A DNA stretch of 64,000 bases, taken from JAKZVK01 sp965248255 (GTDB lineage Bacteria > Acidobacteriota > Terriglobia > Bryobacterales > UBA6623). Every line of letters begins with the position of its first letter. Within the stretch, counting starts at the first letter, position 1. Below, piece after piece: positions 25,010-32,208 of the stretch. Below the pieces are notes generated by a model. It made no database searches. It was not told the origin of the DNA and saw only the letters and a list, made by a program, of their open reading frames with translations. The stretch spans positions 1-64,000 of the forward strand of contig CBDFIW010000001.1 of the NCBI GenBank assembly GCA_965248255.1, read 5' to 3'. The position numbers and the translations under genes are program-made.

Positions 25010-25251
25010 GCCCGCCCTTCCTGTTCTGCCCGTACCGCCGTAAGCGGCGCCGCCTCCCGCCGTGCTCCGTGCGGTTCCATGTCCCACTGCGGCGCGGCGA
25101 TCCGCCCCCCACAGCCCAGACAGCGCACGTAGGCCCCTTCCTCGTCCCGGCGCGGCGTCGTGATATGGCGGTGAGCGCAACACCTGGACAGTCTCAGAAG
25201 CGCCCAGGACAGGAACACTACGACACCAACGGCAACGGTGAAATCGCTCAT
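25006..25251 (-). CDS. Small membrane-anchored Cys-rich phage protein
   Basis: An 81-residue protein starting at the ATG at 25251 (MSDFTVAVGVVVFLSWALL) with one N-terminal transmembrane helix. A hydrophilic domain follows with two Cys near the membrane (SRCCAHRH) and a CLGC pair, possibly a zinc site. It overlaps the upstream gene and the DUF5131 gene by ATGA on both sides, which supports that it is real. No function is assigned. Confidence 0.55.
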   Translation of the reverse strand: MSDFTVAVGVVVFLSWALLRLSRCCAHRHITTPRRDEEGAYVRCLGCGGRIAAPQWDMEPHGARREAAPLTAVRAEQEGRA

Positions 25252-25457
25252 CAAACCTGCTCCTTTCCGTTTCGCGTACATTCGCCGGTGTGCGGGCGGT
25301 AGCATATCTCGCCCGAAAGCAGCGACATCGGGGCTGCCGACAACGCGAACCTGCTTCCGACAGGCGTGCGCACCGTGAACACCTGGGCGCCGCACCACGG
25401 GCATAGGCCCTTCCCGACCAGTTCATAGCGGGCTCTTTGCAACTCGCCTGCGGTCAT
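25251..25457 (-). CDS. Small zinc-ribbon-like phage protein
   Basis: The ATG at 25457 (MTAGELQRARYELVG) is preceded by AAGGAG, so it is preferred over a GTG nine codons upstream. The 68-residue product has a CPWCG pair and two further Cys (EICYRPHTGECTRNG) that could complete a zinc site. It lies 23 bases after the Acb2-like gene and overlaps the next gene by ATGA. Confidence 0.55.
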   Translation of the reverse strand: MTAGELQRARYELVGKGLCPWCGAQVFTVRTPVGSRFALSAAPMSLLSGEICYRPHTGECTRNGKEQV

Positions 25458-25480
25458 CGGCCACTCCTTGTAGGCTTGAT

Positions 25481-25801
25481 TCACGCTTGATGGGTCCCTT
25501 CAACGCCGCGCTTTTCCCTCTCCGCGGTCCGAGAGCACAGATGCTCCGCTGCCCTTCGCAGGTGGTCAAGGGCGTCCGCATTCTCTTGGCAATGGAACTT
25601 GCTTTGCTGATAGAACTCGATGCGTCCGATGACGGCTGCAACAACGTCTTCCACAAACGCCCCGTTAGGCTCTCGCCTGTCTTCGCCACGTCCCAGCGGC
25701 CCGTTTTGCCACGAGATCGTGAACCCCCGGCCTGAAGAAACGCCTCCAGCCGGGTTTCCCGCTTTGTCAAGCCAATGCTCTTCGAAAATTTCAGTCTTCA
25801 T
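25481..25801 (-). CDS. Acb2/Tad1-hairpin-like small phage protein (candidate anti-defence)
   Basis: A 106-residue protein starting at the ATG at 25801. Its C-terminal part, NGAFVEDVVAAVIGRIEFYQ then ENADALDHLRRAAEHLCSRT and AEREKRGVEGTHQA, has the pattern of a widespread phage family. From memory, current pipelines place that family with the Acb2/Tad1 hairpin domain, whose characterised members sequester cyclic nucleotides to block CBASS or Thoeris defence. The family match is by recognition of this pattern only; the sponge function is inference. It overlaps the nuclease gene by 11 bases. Confidence 0.5.
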   Translation of the reverse strand: MKTEIFEEHWLDKAGNPAGGVSSGRGFTISWQNGPLGRGEDRREPNGAFVEDVVAAVIGRIEFYQQSKFHCQENADALDHLRRAAEHLCSRTAEREKRGVEGTHQA

Positions 25802-26162
25802 CTGTTTTCTCCTTTGGTTGATTGTTTCCACCCGTGGCCGCCAGCGCTGCGATGTAGGTGTACGCCTTGCCGCTGCGCATCATGCCGGGGGAGATTCTGA
25901 GAACCCGCCAGCCGAGCAGCAGCGCCTCGGCGTCTTTCTCGCGGTCCTTCTCGTAGCCCCCGACACGCTGATGACCGCCGCCCCCTCCCCGGTAGACGAG
26001 GCCGTCGAACTCGACGGCGAGTTTTATGTCCGTGCGGGCGAAATCGAACCTCCAGCGGCGCGTCTCGTGGAAGCGCAACTCCCGCTGCCAAAGGCCGGGC
26101 TGAAACAAATCCAGCCACAGCCAAAGCGTTTCCTCGCCGGCGCTTTTTGCCTGACGGCTCAC
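25791..26162 (-). CDS. Vsr/DUF559-like endonuclease-domain protein
   Basis: A 123-residue protein with the small PD-(D/E)XK-type endonuclease pattern: RFHETRRWRFDFARTDIKLAVEFDG, in which FDF-A and AVEFDG carry the likely catalytic Asp and Glu, then KDREKDAEALLLGWRVLRI. The GTG start at 26162 overlaps the cupin stop as GTGA and has GGAGGGGG directly upstream. Such proteins are common in phage early regions, where they may cut DNA during replication or recombination. Confidence 0.7.
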   Translation of the reverse strand: MSRQAKSAGEETLWLWLDLFQPGLWQRELRFHETRRWRFDFARTDIKLAVEFDGLVYRGGGGGHQRVGGYEKDREKDAEALLLGWRVLRISPGMMRSGKAYTYIAALAATGGNNQPKEKTDED

Positions 26163-26575
26163 GACACCCCCTCCTCTCTGCCATCCGGCATGTAGAAGAA
26201 CCAGCGGCGGGTCCGCATCGCGGTCAGAAACAGCGTGATGACCGGCTGGCCGTTGCGCTGGAACAGCTTGTGTTGAGTCGTGGCGCGCCGGAACACCACA
26301 TCCCCCGGCCGGCGCAGGAACACTTGACCGCGCATCACCTCCACGCGCTCACCCTCGAGATGCAGGCTGACGCTCGCCCAGGGATGGTCATGGACGCCTC
26401 TTCCGGGGTCGGAGGCAAGCGTCTTGTGCAGATAGATGTTGAAGAATCGGTTGCGCGGAATGACGTGCCAGCGGCTCAGATAGCGCCCGCCAATAACCCT
26501 GTCGGGCGGCCGGGACTCCATGATGCGCCGCGCGAATCGCAACAGCCTAACTCGCACGAAGTTGGGAAGTCTCAT
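26159..26575 (-). CDS. Cupin-like phage protein
   Basis: The ATG at 26575 gives a 138-residue protein with a cupin-type metal-site pattern: FNIYLHKTLASDPGRGVHDH and PWASVSLHLEGERVEV, then FRRATTQHKLFQR and PVITLFLTAMRTRRWFFYMP. Phage proteins of this kind are common but uncharacterised. It overlaps the methyltransferase 3' end by 29 bases and the nuclease gene by GTGA. Metal binding is inferred from the HDH and later His. Confidence 0.6.
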   Translation of the reverse strand: MRLPNFVRVRLLRFARRIMESRPPDRVIGGRYLSRWHVIPRNRFFNIYLHKTLASDPGRGVHDHPWASVSLHLEGERVEVMRGQVFLRRPGDVVFRRATTQHKLFQRNGQPVITLFLTAMRTRRWFFYMPDGREEGVS

Positions 26576-27743
26576 GGCTCTCCTGCGGCCCATCCTCGAT
26601 CTGAACACTCGCCAGCAGCGGCGCTTCGGCCTCGATCCGCCGGAGGCTGAGAGCGGCGAATTCGGCGTTTAACTCGATCAGAATTGCGGCGCGGCCCAGC
26701 CGCCGCGCGACCAGGCCGACCGTGCCCGCTCCCGCGAACGGATCGAGCACGACCGCGGGGACTGGGTCGCCCGCATCGCAGGCGCAGCTCAGCTGCCATC
26801 CGGCCGAACTATGGACGGCCTCAAGCCGTCTGTTGAATCCGGCTGTCTCGTCACTCCGCTCGACGGAACGCGGCCCGTTCGTGGTTCGGTTTCCGGGGTT
26901 TCGGTAGTTCTTCCGCACGATCCGCTCGAACGGCGCTCCGCAGACCGCGCAACATCCCTTTTCACTAGTGCCCGCCTTGATGCACGGCTCAACTAACCTT
27001 GTCGGCATGGCGGCGAAATAGGCCGCAGGGAAGCCTTCGGTCGCCAGATTCAGCACGTTGCGAAGATTTGCTCCCATGGCTTGCTGCCGCACCCTGGGCA
27101 TCGCGTCCCAGCGGTCGTTGAAACCCTGGTGCCTGCGGGAATGGCCGCGCTGCTTGTCCGGCTTCTCTTTCCATGTGCCTGAGCGCCGGTCGCTCGGGTC
27201 TGAACCTTTAGCGGGCTTCGTTTCACCATCTTTGCGTCTTGCGTGCGCTCCTCCAGTAAGCGGAAACCGCACGGCGAACGAGTCGTAGAAGTAGCGCTTC
27301 TGCTTGGTCAGCAGATACAGCTTTTCGTGCGCCGATGTCGGCCGGTCCATCACGCCCTCGGGCAGCGGGTTTTTCTTGGCCCAAACAATCTCCGAGCGCA
27401 GCCACCAACCGTCGGCTTGCAGCGCCAGCGCGACGCGGGCTGGCATCATCAGCAATTGCTTCGCGGCAAGGCCCGTCGCCGGACGAACACCCGCGTAGGC
27501 ATCACCGTAGTTGAGCCATAGGGTTCCGTCCGGGCGCAGCACGCGCCGCACCTCCCGGAACACGCGCACCAACACGTCGAGATGCGCGTCGAAGGTCGCT
27601 TCCAGGCCGATCATCTTCTCTTCGCCGCCGTAAGCCCGCAGGCCCCAGTAGGGCGGCGAAGTCACCACGCAATGCACCGACTCGTCCGGCAGTTGGGCCA
27701 GACGCTCGAACACGTCGCCGACCAGGATGCGAATGTCTTTCAT
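26547..27743 (-). CDS. Phage DNA amino-methyltransferase (N4-cytosine or N6-adenine, beta class)
   Basis: The ATG at 27743 gives a protein of about 398 residues. Motif IV, VTSPPYWGLRAYGG, is near the N-terminus, and the SAM-binding motif I, VVLDPFAGAGTVGLVARRLG, is near the C-terminus, which is the beta-class order. SPPY catalyses transfer to an exocyclic amino group. Two Cys pairs in the middle (CCAVCG, CACD) may bind zinc. No cognate restriction enzyme is adjacent, so it probably protects phage DNA or regulates, rather than forming a restriction-modification pair. It overlaps the upstream gene by ATGA. Confidence 0.88.
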   Translation of the reverse strand: MKDIRILVGDVFERLAQLPDESVHCVVTSPPYWGLRAYGGEEKMIGLEATFDAHLDVLVRVFREVRRVLRPDGTLWLNYGDAYAGVRPATGLAAKQLLMMPARVALALQADGWWLRSEIVWAKKNPLPEGVMDRPTSAHEKLYLLTKQKRYFYDSFAVRFPLTGGAHARRKDGETKPAKGSDPSDRRSGTWKEKPDKQRGHSRRHQGFNDRWDAMPRVRQQAMGANLRNVLNLATEGFPAAYFAAMPTRLVEPCIKAGTSEKGCCAVCGAPFERIVRKNYRNPGNRTTNGPRSVERSDETAGFNRRLEAVHSSAGWQLSCACDAGDPVPAVVLDPFAGAGTVGLVARRLGRAAILIELNAEFAALSLRRIEAEAPLLASVQIEDGPQESHETSQLRAS

Positions 27744-28318
27744 GCCGCCTTGAGTTCCACCAGCCATGGCTCCCGAGAGCCGCGCGGCGTCGCCAGTCCC
27801 TCCAGCGCGAACTGGCAGCCGTGTTCAATCGGGGCGATGCCCGACGGATCGCTGACGGGCCACACCACGGCGCAGCCCGCGAGCGGCTTCATCCAGACCC
27901 AGCTGCGGGGGAAATAGAGCTCGCCGCCCTCGTAATCGTGGTTCAGAAACAGCATCCAACGCCGTGCCGCGGGTGACTTGATATCCGGCCGCAACCGCGG
28001 CGGACGGACGCCGCTGTCGCGCTTGACCAGACGTGTCTCCACGGCAACATCGTTGCCGGCGAGGTCCCGCCGCACGCAGTCGATCAGATCGGCGATCAGC
28101 GTGTAGCTCGGCCGCCGGAGAACAACCGTCTCGATGTCACGCGGGCCGAGCTCGGGTTTTCCGCAAAGGCCCGCGGCGATCTGTCCCAAGTTGATGAGTT
28201 GCAGGCACTCCTGTGGCTGCACAAACCCCTCGATGTAGCGGATGCGGTGTTTTTCCCGGGTGCGTGTCACCGACAACCACTGCGGCGGCAGTTTCTTCGC
28301 AAATTCGGCGTATTCCAT
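27740..28318 (-). CDS. 2OG-Fe(II)-oxygenase-like phage protein, possibly degenerate
   Basis: A 192-residue protein with a jelly-roll core like prolyl-4-hydroxylases: FLNHDYEGGELYFPRSWVWM, then PLAGCAVVWP and a distal His (IEHGCQFAL). In active enzymes an HxD motif precedes the strand before this block; here the corresponding position reads LRPDIKSP, so the iron-binding His may be absent or elsewhere. If active it would hydroxylate protein or nucleotide targets. It starts one base after the primase stop and overlaps the methyltransferase by ATGA. Confidence 0.6.
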   Translation of the reverse strand: MEYAEFAKKLPPQWLSVTRTREKHRIRYIEGFVQPQECLQLINLGQIAAGLCGKPELGPRDIETVVLRRPSYTLIADLIDCVRRDLAGNDVAVETRLVKRDSGVRPPRLRPDIKSPAARRWMLFLNHDYEGGELYFPRSWVWMKPLAGCAVVWPVSDPSGIAPIEHGCQFALEGLATPRGSREPWLVELKAA

Positions 28319-28319
28319 G

Positions 28320-30812
28320 TCAGTCTTCCTCCGGCACGGCGCTGCCCAGATCGACCCCGTGCTGCTTGCACACCTCGATCGGGATGCGTACGGCGCGCAG
28401 CCGCATGCGGTGGAAGCGCAGCGGATACGTCGTCACCGAGGCCCCCTGGAGCTGCCCTAGCAGCCGCCGCAGGTCGACGTTTTCAAACGCCGTGCGTCGT
28501 AGTTCGTTGAGCAGTGAGGGGTGCGCGGTGGCGATCACCAAGGCGTCGTCGTCGTCGAGCCGCACGCCGTAGCTCGCCGGCAGCTTGACGTCATACTTCA
28601 CCGGATCGCTCAGCAGGTCGAGAAGCGGCACCCGCTCCACACCCCGCGCCTGCACGCGCAGATTGAGGATTTCCCGTAGCGCGTCGCCGGCGTCGTTGCG
28701 CGCCGTTCCGACATGAGCGTCGGAGAGTGGCGGCACTATTCCCCTCTCGCCCGTCCACCAACGCCAACCGGCCGTGAGCGCGCCACCGATCAGGCTGCCG
28801 CGCGTTCCGTGGCCGATGCGCATCATCTCGCGCGAGACCGACACGGCCTCCTCGACGATCTCGTGCCCCTCATGAATCAGCGCCGTGCGGATGCGCTCGC
28901 TGGCGCCGTTCGCCAACGAGTCGTCGATGCCACGTTCGACCGCCGGCCAGTCCTCGACGCCCTCTTGCGAGAGATGGACCAGCTGGAAGCGGCTGGCGTC
29001 GGCCGCCCGCAGGTTCGCCAGCTTGGTCGAACTCATGCAGACCGAGAAGCGCGGGTTCAAGGTCTGCACAGCGTCGCCGTCGGCGCGGATCCTCTCTCCG
29101 TCCCCACCCGCGGCGATCCGTATCACGTCCATCAACCCCTCGATCCACCGCCGGTCGGGTTCGGCCTCGTCGAGAATCAGCGGCAGGGAATCCGAGCGCA
29201 TGCGCCGCGCGATCGCCGCCGGGGTGGCGTCCGCCACGCGCACCACCATGGGACCCAGCAGACGGGCCGCGACGCGCTTCAACAGCCAACTCTTGCCCGT
29301 CTCGGCCGCCGCCGCCATCCAGATATGAGGCCGCCACTCCAAGGCGCCGCCGACGACGCTGGACACCAGCCAGCCGAGAAAGCGCCTGCCGTCCAATGGC
29401 TGCCGCCAGCGGTAACGCTCGACGGCCTCGGCGACGCGCTTGCGCTCGGCGGGCTTGGCGCTTTGCTCGGCGACATTAATGCGCGCGCCGGTGACGCAGT
29501 GCCAGCCGCCCTCCAGGCTGTCGAGTTCCTGTTCTCTGCCGTCGACCAGCAGGCGGTCGCCCAGATTCCACACGTAGCGGCCCTTGTCGGTGCGGAAGTA
29601 GCCCCGCCCGACCACCCGCGAGAGGTCGATTTGGCCTTGACGATCCGCCGCGCGGATCAGCGCCGACCCCACCGAATGACAGACCGGCCGCGTCAGCGAT
29701 GGCTCTCGTAGGGTTTCGAGCCACCAGTTGTAGGCGGCCAGTGAGATCAAGGTCGAGGATTGCGTGAGCGCCGGGCGCGAATAGAGCAGGATGCGGTGCG
29801 TGCGCAGCTTCACGGCCACGCTGTCGGCAGCATTGCCGAGGATGCGGAAATACTGGTTCTCAGCGACGATGGCCGGTGGTGGAGGCGGCGGTTCCTTCTT
29901 TTTCTTCGGCTGCTTCGGATCGGCCTGCTTTTCCCGTGCCTGCTCGGCCTCGGGCGATTTCCAGGGCGCGGCCAGGCGGCCGAGCCAGTTCTGGGCGGCT
30001 TGCCGGCCGCCGCCCTCGGCGATCTCGTCGGCGATGTCACGGTGATCCTCTCCCTCGGGCAGGGCGACCCTAATGTCCGAGCACCCCAGCGCGCCGAGGT
30101 GCTCGGCGAGGGCCAGCATGCACCCTCGGCCATCGCTGTCGGCGTCGGAGACCAGCAGCACGCGGCGGCCGCCGAGCGGCGACCAATCGGTGCGTTTCCA
30201 TGACTTCGCGCCTCCCGCCCAACTCGTCACGACCACCTTGGGGAAAGTCGCGGTCACAGCGTCGGCGCACTTTTCGCCCTCGACGACCATCACTTGCTTG
30301 TCACGGGGCGCTTGGGCCATCTCCCACAAGCGGTACAGCGGCCGTCCTTCGCTGAGCGCCAACTGGACGTTCCAGCCGTCTTTGCCGTTGCGCTTTGCCG
30401 GTGTGTAGGGCAGGCACTTCGGACCCTTGGCGAAGCGGCAGATCGTGAAGGCGGGTGTCCCGTCAGCCAGCAGGTAGCGATGCCGCGCGACTGCGTCGTC
30501 GGGCAGGCGCGGGACCCAATGCGGCGGCTCTTTCTTGCGCGGTTTTGGCTGCGCCGGCTGACGGCCGTTCTGCAACGCGCCCCTGACCGCCCGCAGTGCA
30601 TTCTTCTGGCTCCAGCCGTGCTTTTTCTGCAAGTAGGTCACGGCGTCCCCTTCCGCGCCGCAGCCGTGGCAGCAGTAGACGTCCTTGTCGACGTTGACGC
30701 TCAACGACGGCGTCTTGTCGTCGTGAAAGGGGCATTTCGCCATGCGCTCCTGCCCCTTGCCGCGCAGCGTGACGCCGTCCTCGCGCAGTAGGTCAACTAG
30801 CTTTTGAGTCAT
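28320..30812 (-). CDS. Phage primase-helicase (CHC2 zinc finger, TOPRIM, P-loop ATPase)
   Basis: An 830-residue multidomain replication protein. Residues about 20-65 form a DnaG-type CHC2 zinc finger (MAKCPFHDDKTPSLSVN, YCCHGCGAEGDAV). A TOPRIM domain follows (VMVVEGEKCADAV, VLLVSDADSDGRG). The C-terminal half contains a Walker A-like motif (AAAAETGKSWLLKRV), Walker B (LPLILDEAEPD) and a sensor-like Asn/Ser region, as in phage helicases that load with a primase. It would prime and unwind DNA at a phage fork. It overlaps the SF2 helicase by 20 bases. Confidence 0.88.
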   Translation of the reverse strand: MTQKLVDLLREDGVTLRGKGQERMAKCPFHDDKTPSLSVNVDKDVYCCHGCGAEGDAVTYLQKKHGWSQKNALRAVRGALQNGRQPAQPKPRKKEPPHWVPRLPDDAVARHRYLLADGTPAFTICRFAKGPKCLPYTPAKRNGKDGWNVQLALSEGRPLYRLWEMAQAPRDKQVMVVEGEKCADAVTATFPKVVVTSWAGGAKSWKRTDWSPLGGRRVLLVSDADSDGRGCMLALAEHLGALGCSDIRVALPEGEDHRDIADEIAEGGGRQAAQNWLGRLAAPWKSPEAEQAREKQADPKQPKKKKEPPPPPPAIVAENQYFRILGNAADSVAVKLRTHRILLYSRPALTQSSTLISLAAYNWWLETLREPSLTRPVCHSVGSALIRAADRQGQIDLSRVVGRGYFRTDKGRYVWNLGDRLLVDGREQELDSLEGGWHCVTGARINVAEQSAKPAERKRVAEAVERYRWRQPLDGRRFLGWLVSSVVGGALEWRPHIWMAAAAETGKSWLLKRVAARLLGPMVVRVADATPAAIARRMRSDSLPLILDEAEPDRRWIEGLMDVIRIAAGGDGERIRADGDAVQTLNPRFSVCMSSTKLANLRAADASRFQLVHLSQEGVEDWPAVERGIDDSLANGASERIRTALIHEGHEIVEEAVSVSREMMRIGHGTRGSLIGGALTAGWRWWTGERGIVPPLSDAHVGTARNDAGDALREILNLRVQARGVERVPLLDLLSDPVKYDVKLPASYGVRLDDDDALVIATAHPSLLNELRRTAFENVDLRRLLGQLQGASVTTYPLRFHRMRLRAVRIPIEVCKQHGVDLGSAVPEED

Positions 30813-32208
30813 TCTCGATCGGCACCTTCAGCACGGCCGCGAGAGTTCGCGCCCAGCCCGGCTTGAAGCCGAAGTCCTCGCCGATTCTGACCAGCCCCCG
30901 GTATCCCTCCCGTCTGCGCATGACAGCGGCGATGCGCGTTTTCATTGCACGCCGGGAAATCTTTGGACGGCGCTCGGACGGCGCGGCATCGCTCAGTTCG
31001 GTCTCAACCTCGACCGGGGCGGGCAAGGCATGTTCGGCGCCGCAGGAGGGGCAGGCCGACAGGCGTGAGGGGTAGACCTCGGCGCACTCCGAGCAGCAGC
31101 GCTGACGCTGGGCGGCCGGGCGCTTGTCGACGGTCGTGCCCTGTCTGGTTCCGTCGAGATCCCAGTGCCGGTTTTCCTCCGGCAGGCCGAGGTCCCAGGA
31201 GTTGCCGGCTAAGTCGAGCAACAGGGCGGTTTTTCCTTTTCCGGGCCGCATCGCGCGGCCCGCCTGCTGCAAGTACATCGTGACGCTCTTGGTCGGGCGG
31301 GCCGCCATGATCACTTCGCATTCGGGCACGTCGGTGCCCTCGGAGATCAGATCCACGTTCGAGACGACCTGGATCAAGCCCTCGCCGAACTCCTTGAGCA
31401 CCAGGTCGCGGCGCCGCACGTCCGTCTCGGCGTCGATGTGCTCGGCCCGGAAGCCCTCTTTCTTCAAGCTCTCGACCACCGCCTTGCTGTGGCGCCGGTT
31501 CACGGCGAAGAAGATGGCCCGCTTGCCGGCCCCATAGCGGCGGTAAGCCGCTGCTCCGGCCGCGATCACCTGATCGGTCAACCGCTCGTCGAGGTCCTTC
31601 TTGTTCCAATCGCCCGCTATCGTGCGGACACCGGCGGTCGACAGACCCTGTACGGGACGCAGGACCCGCATCGGAGCTAGATGGCCCCGCTCGACCAGCT
31701 CAACGATCGATGGACCCTGTACCAGAGCGTCGAAGTGATCGCCCAACGGTTTTCCGTCGAGCCGTCCCGGCGTCGCCGTCAGGCCGAGCACCCTGGTCGA
31801 GGGGAAGCGGTTCAGCACGTTCTCCCAGGTTTTCGCCTTCACGTGGTGCGCCTCGTCGACGATCACGAGGTTGGGTTTCAGCCAGTGGGTCTCGCGGCGG
31901 TTGATGGACTGCACCGAGGCGATCTGGAAACGCGCCCAGCGTGTCTCGGCGTGGCCGGCGGCGATGATGCCGTATTGGTCGCCCAGCCCCGCTTGGGTGA
32001 GCGTCTTGGCGAACTGGCGCACCAGCTCGCGGCGATGGACCAGCACCAACGCCTGCTTGCCGTTCTCGGCCAGCCTGGAGGCGATATAGCCGGCCACGAT
32101 CGTCTTGCCCGCCCCGGTAGGCAGCTGGTAGACGACGGCACGGACGCGCCGCAGCTCTTGCCGCAGTCGGGAGACGTCCTCCAGCTGATAGTCATGCGGG
32201 GTGAGCAT
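30793..32208 (-). CDS. SF2 DEAD/DEAH-box helicase (SSL2-like)
   Basis: A 471-residue superfamily 2 helicase. Motif Q/I is DYQLEDVSRLRQ with LPTGAGKTIVAGY, motif II LVIVDEAHHVKAKTW, motif III GLTATPGRLDG, and motifs V-VI SEGTDVPECEVIMAARPT and YLQQAGRAMRPGKGKTALL. The C-terminal region has a four-Cys zinc ribbon (CCSEC and CPSCG). Such helicases occur in phage replication modules and in recombination. It overlaps the SbcC-like gene by 17 bases. Confidence 0.9.
   Translation of the reverse strand: MLTPHDYQLEDVSRLRQELRRVRAVVYQLPTGAGKTIVAGYIASRLAENGKQALVLVHRRELVRQFAKTLTQAGLGDQYGIIAAGHAETRWARFQIASVQSINRRETHWLKPNLVIVDEAHHVKAKTWENVLNRFPSTRVLGLTATPGRLDGKPLGDHFDALVQGPSIVELVERGHLAPMRVLRPVQGLSTAGVRTIAGDWNKKDLDERLTDQVIAAGAAAYRRYGAGKRAIFFAVNRRHSKAVVESLKKEGFRAEHIDAETDVRRRDLVLKEFGEGLIQVVSNVDLISEGTDVPECEVIMAARPTKSVTMYLQQAGRAMRPGKGKTALLLDLAGNSWDLGLPEENRHWDLDGTRQGTTVDKRPAAQRQRCCSECAEVYPSRLSACPSCGAEHALPAPVEVETELSDAAPSERRPKISRRAMKTRIAAVMRRREGYRGLVRIGEDFGFKPGWARTLAAVLKVPIENDSKAS

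Noticed and set aside
26547..27743. Methyltransferase plus small nuclease considered as a restriction-modification system
   Set aside because: The nuclease is a Vsr/DUF559-like protein separated by the cupin-like gene, and both lie in a phage operon; nothing shows matched specificity.
28713..29711. 332-residue plus-strand frame opposite the primase-helicase
   Set aside because: It is low in hydrophobic pattern, Arg/Pro/Asp-rich and antisense to a gene with clear Walker and zinc-finger motifs.
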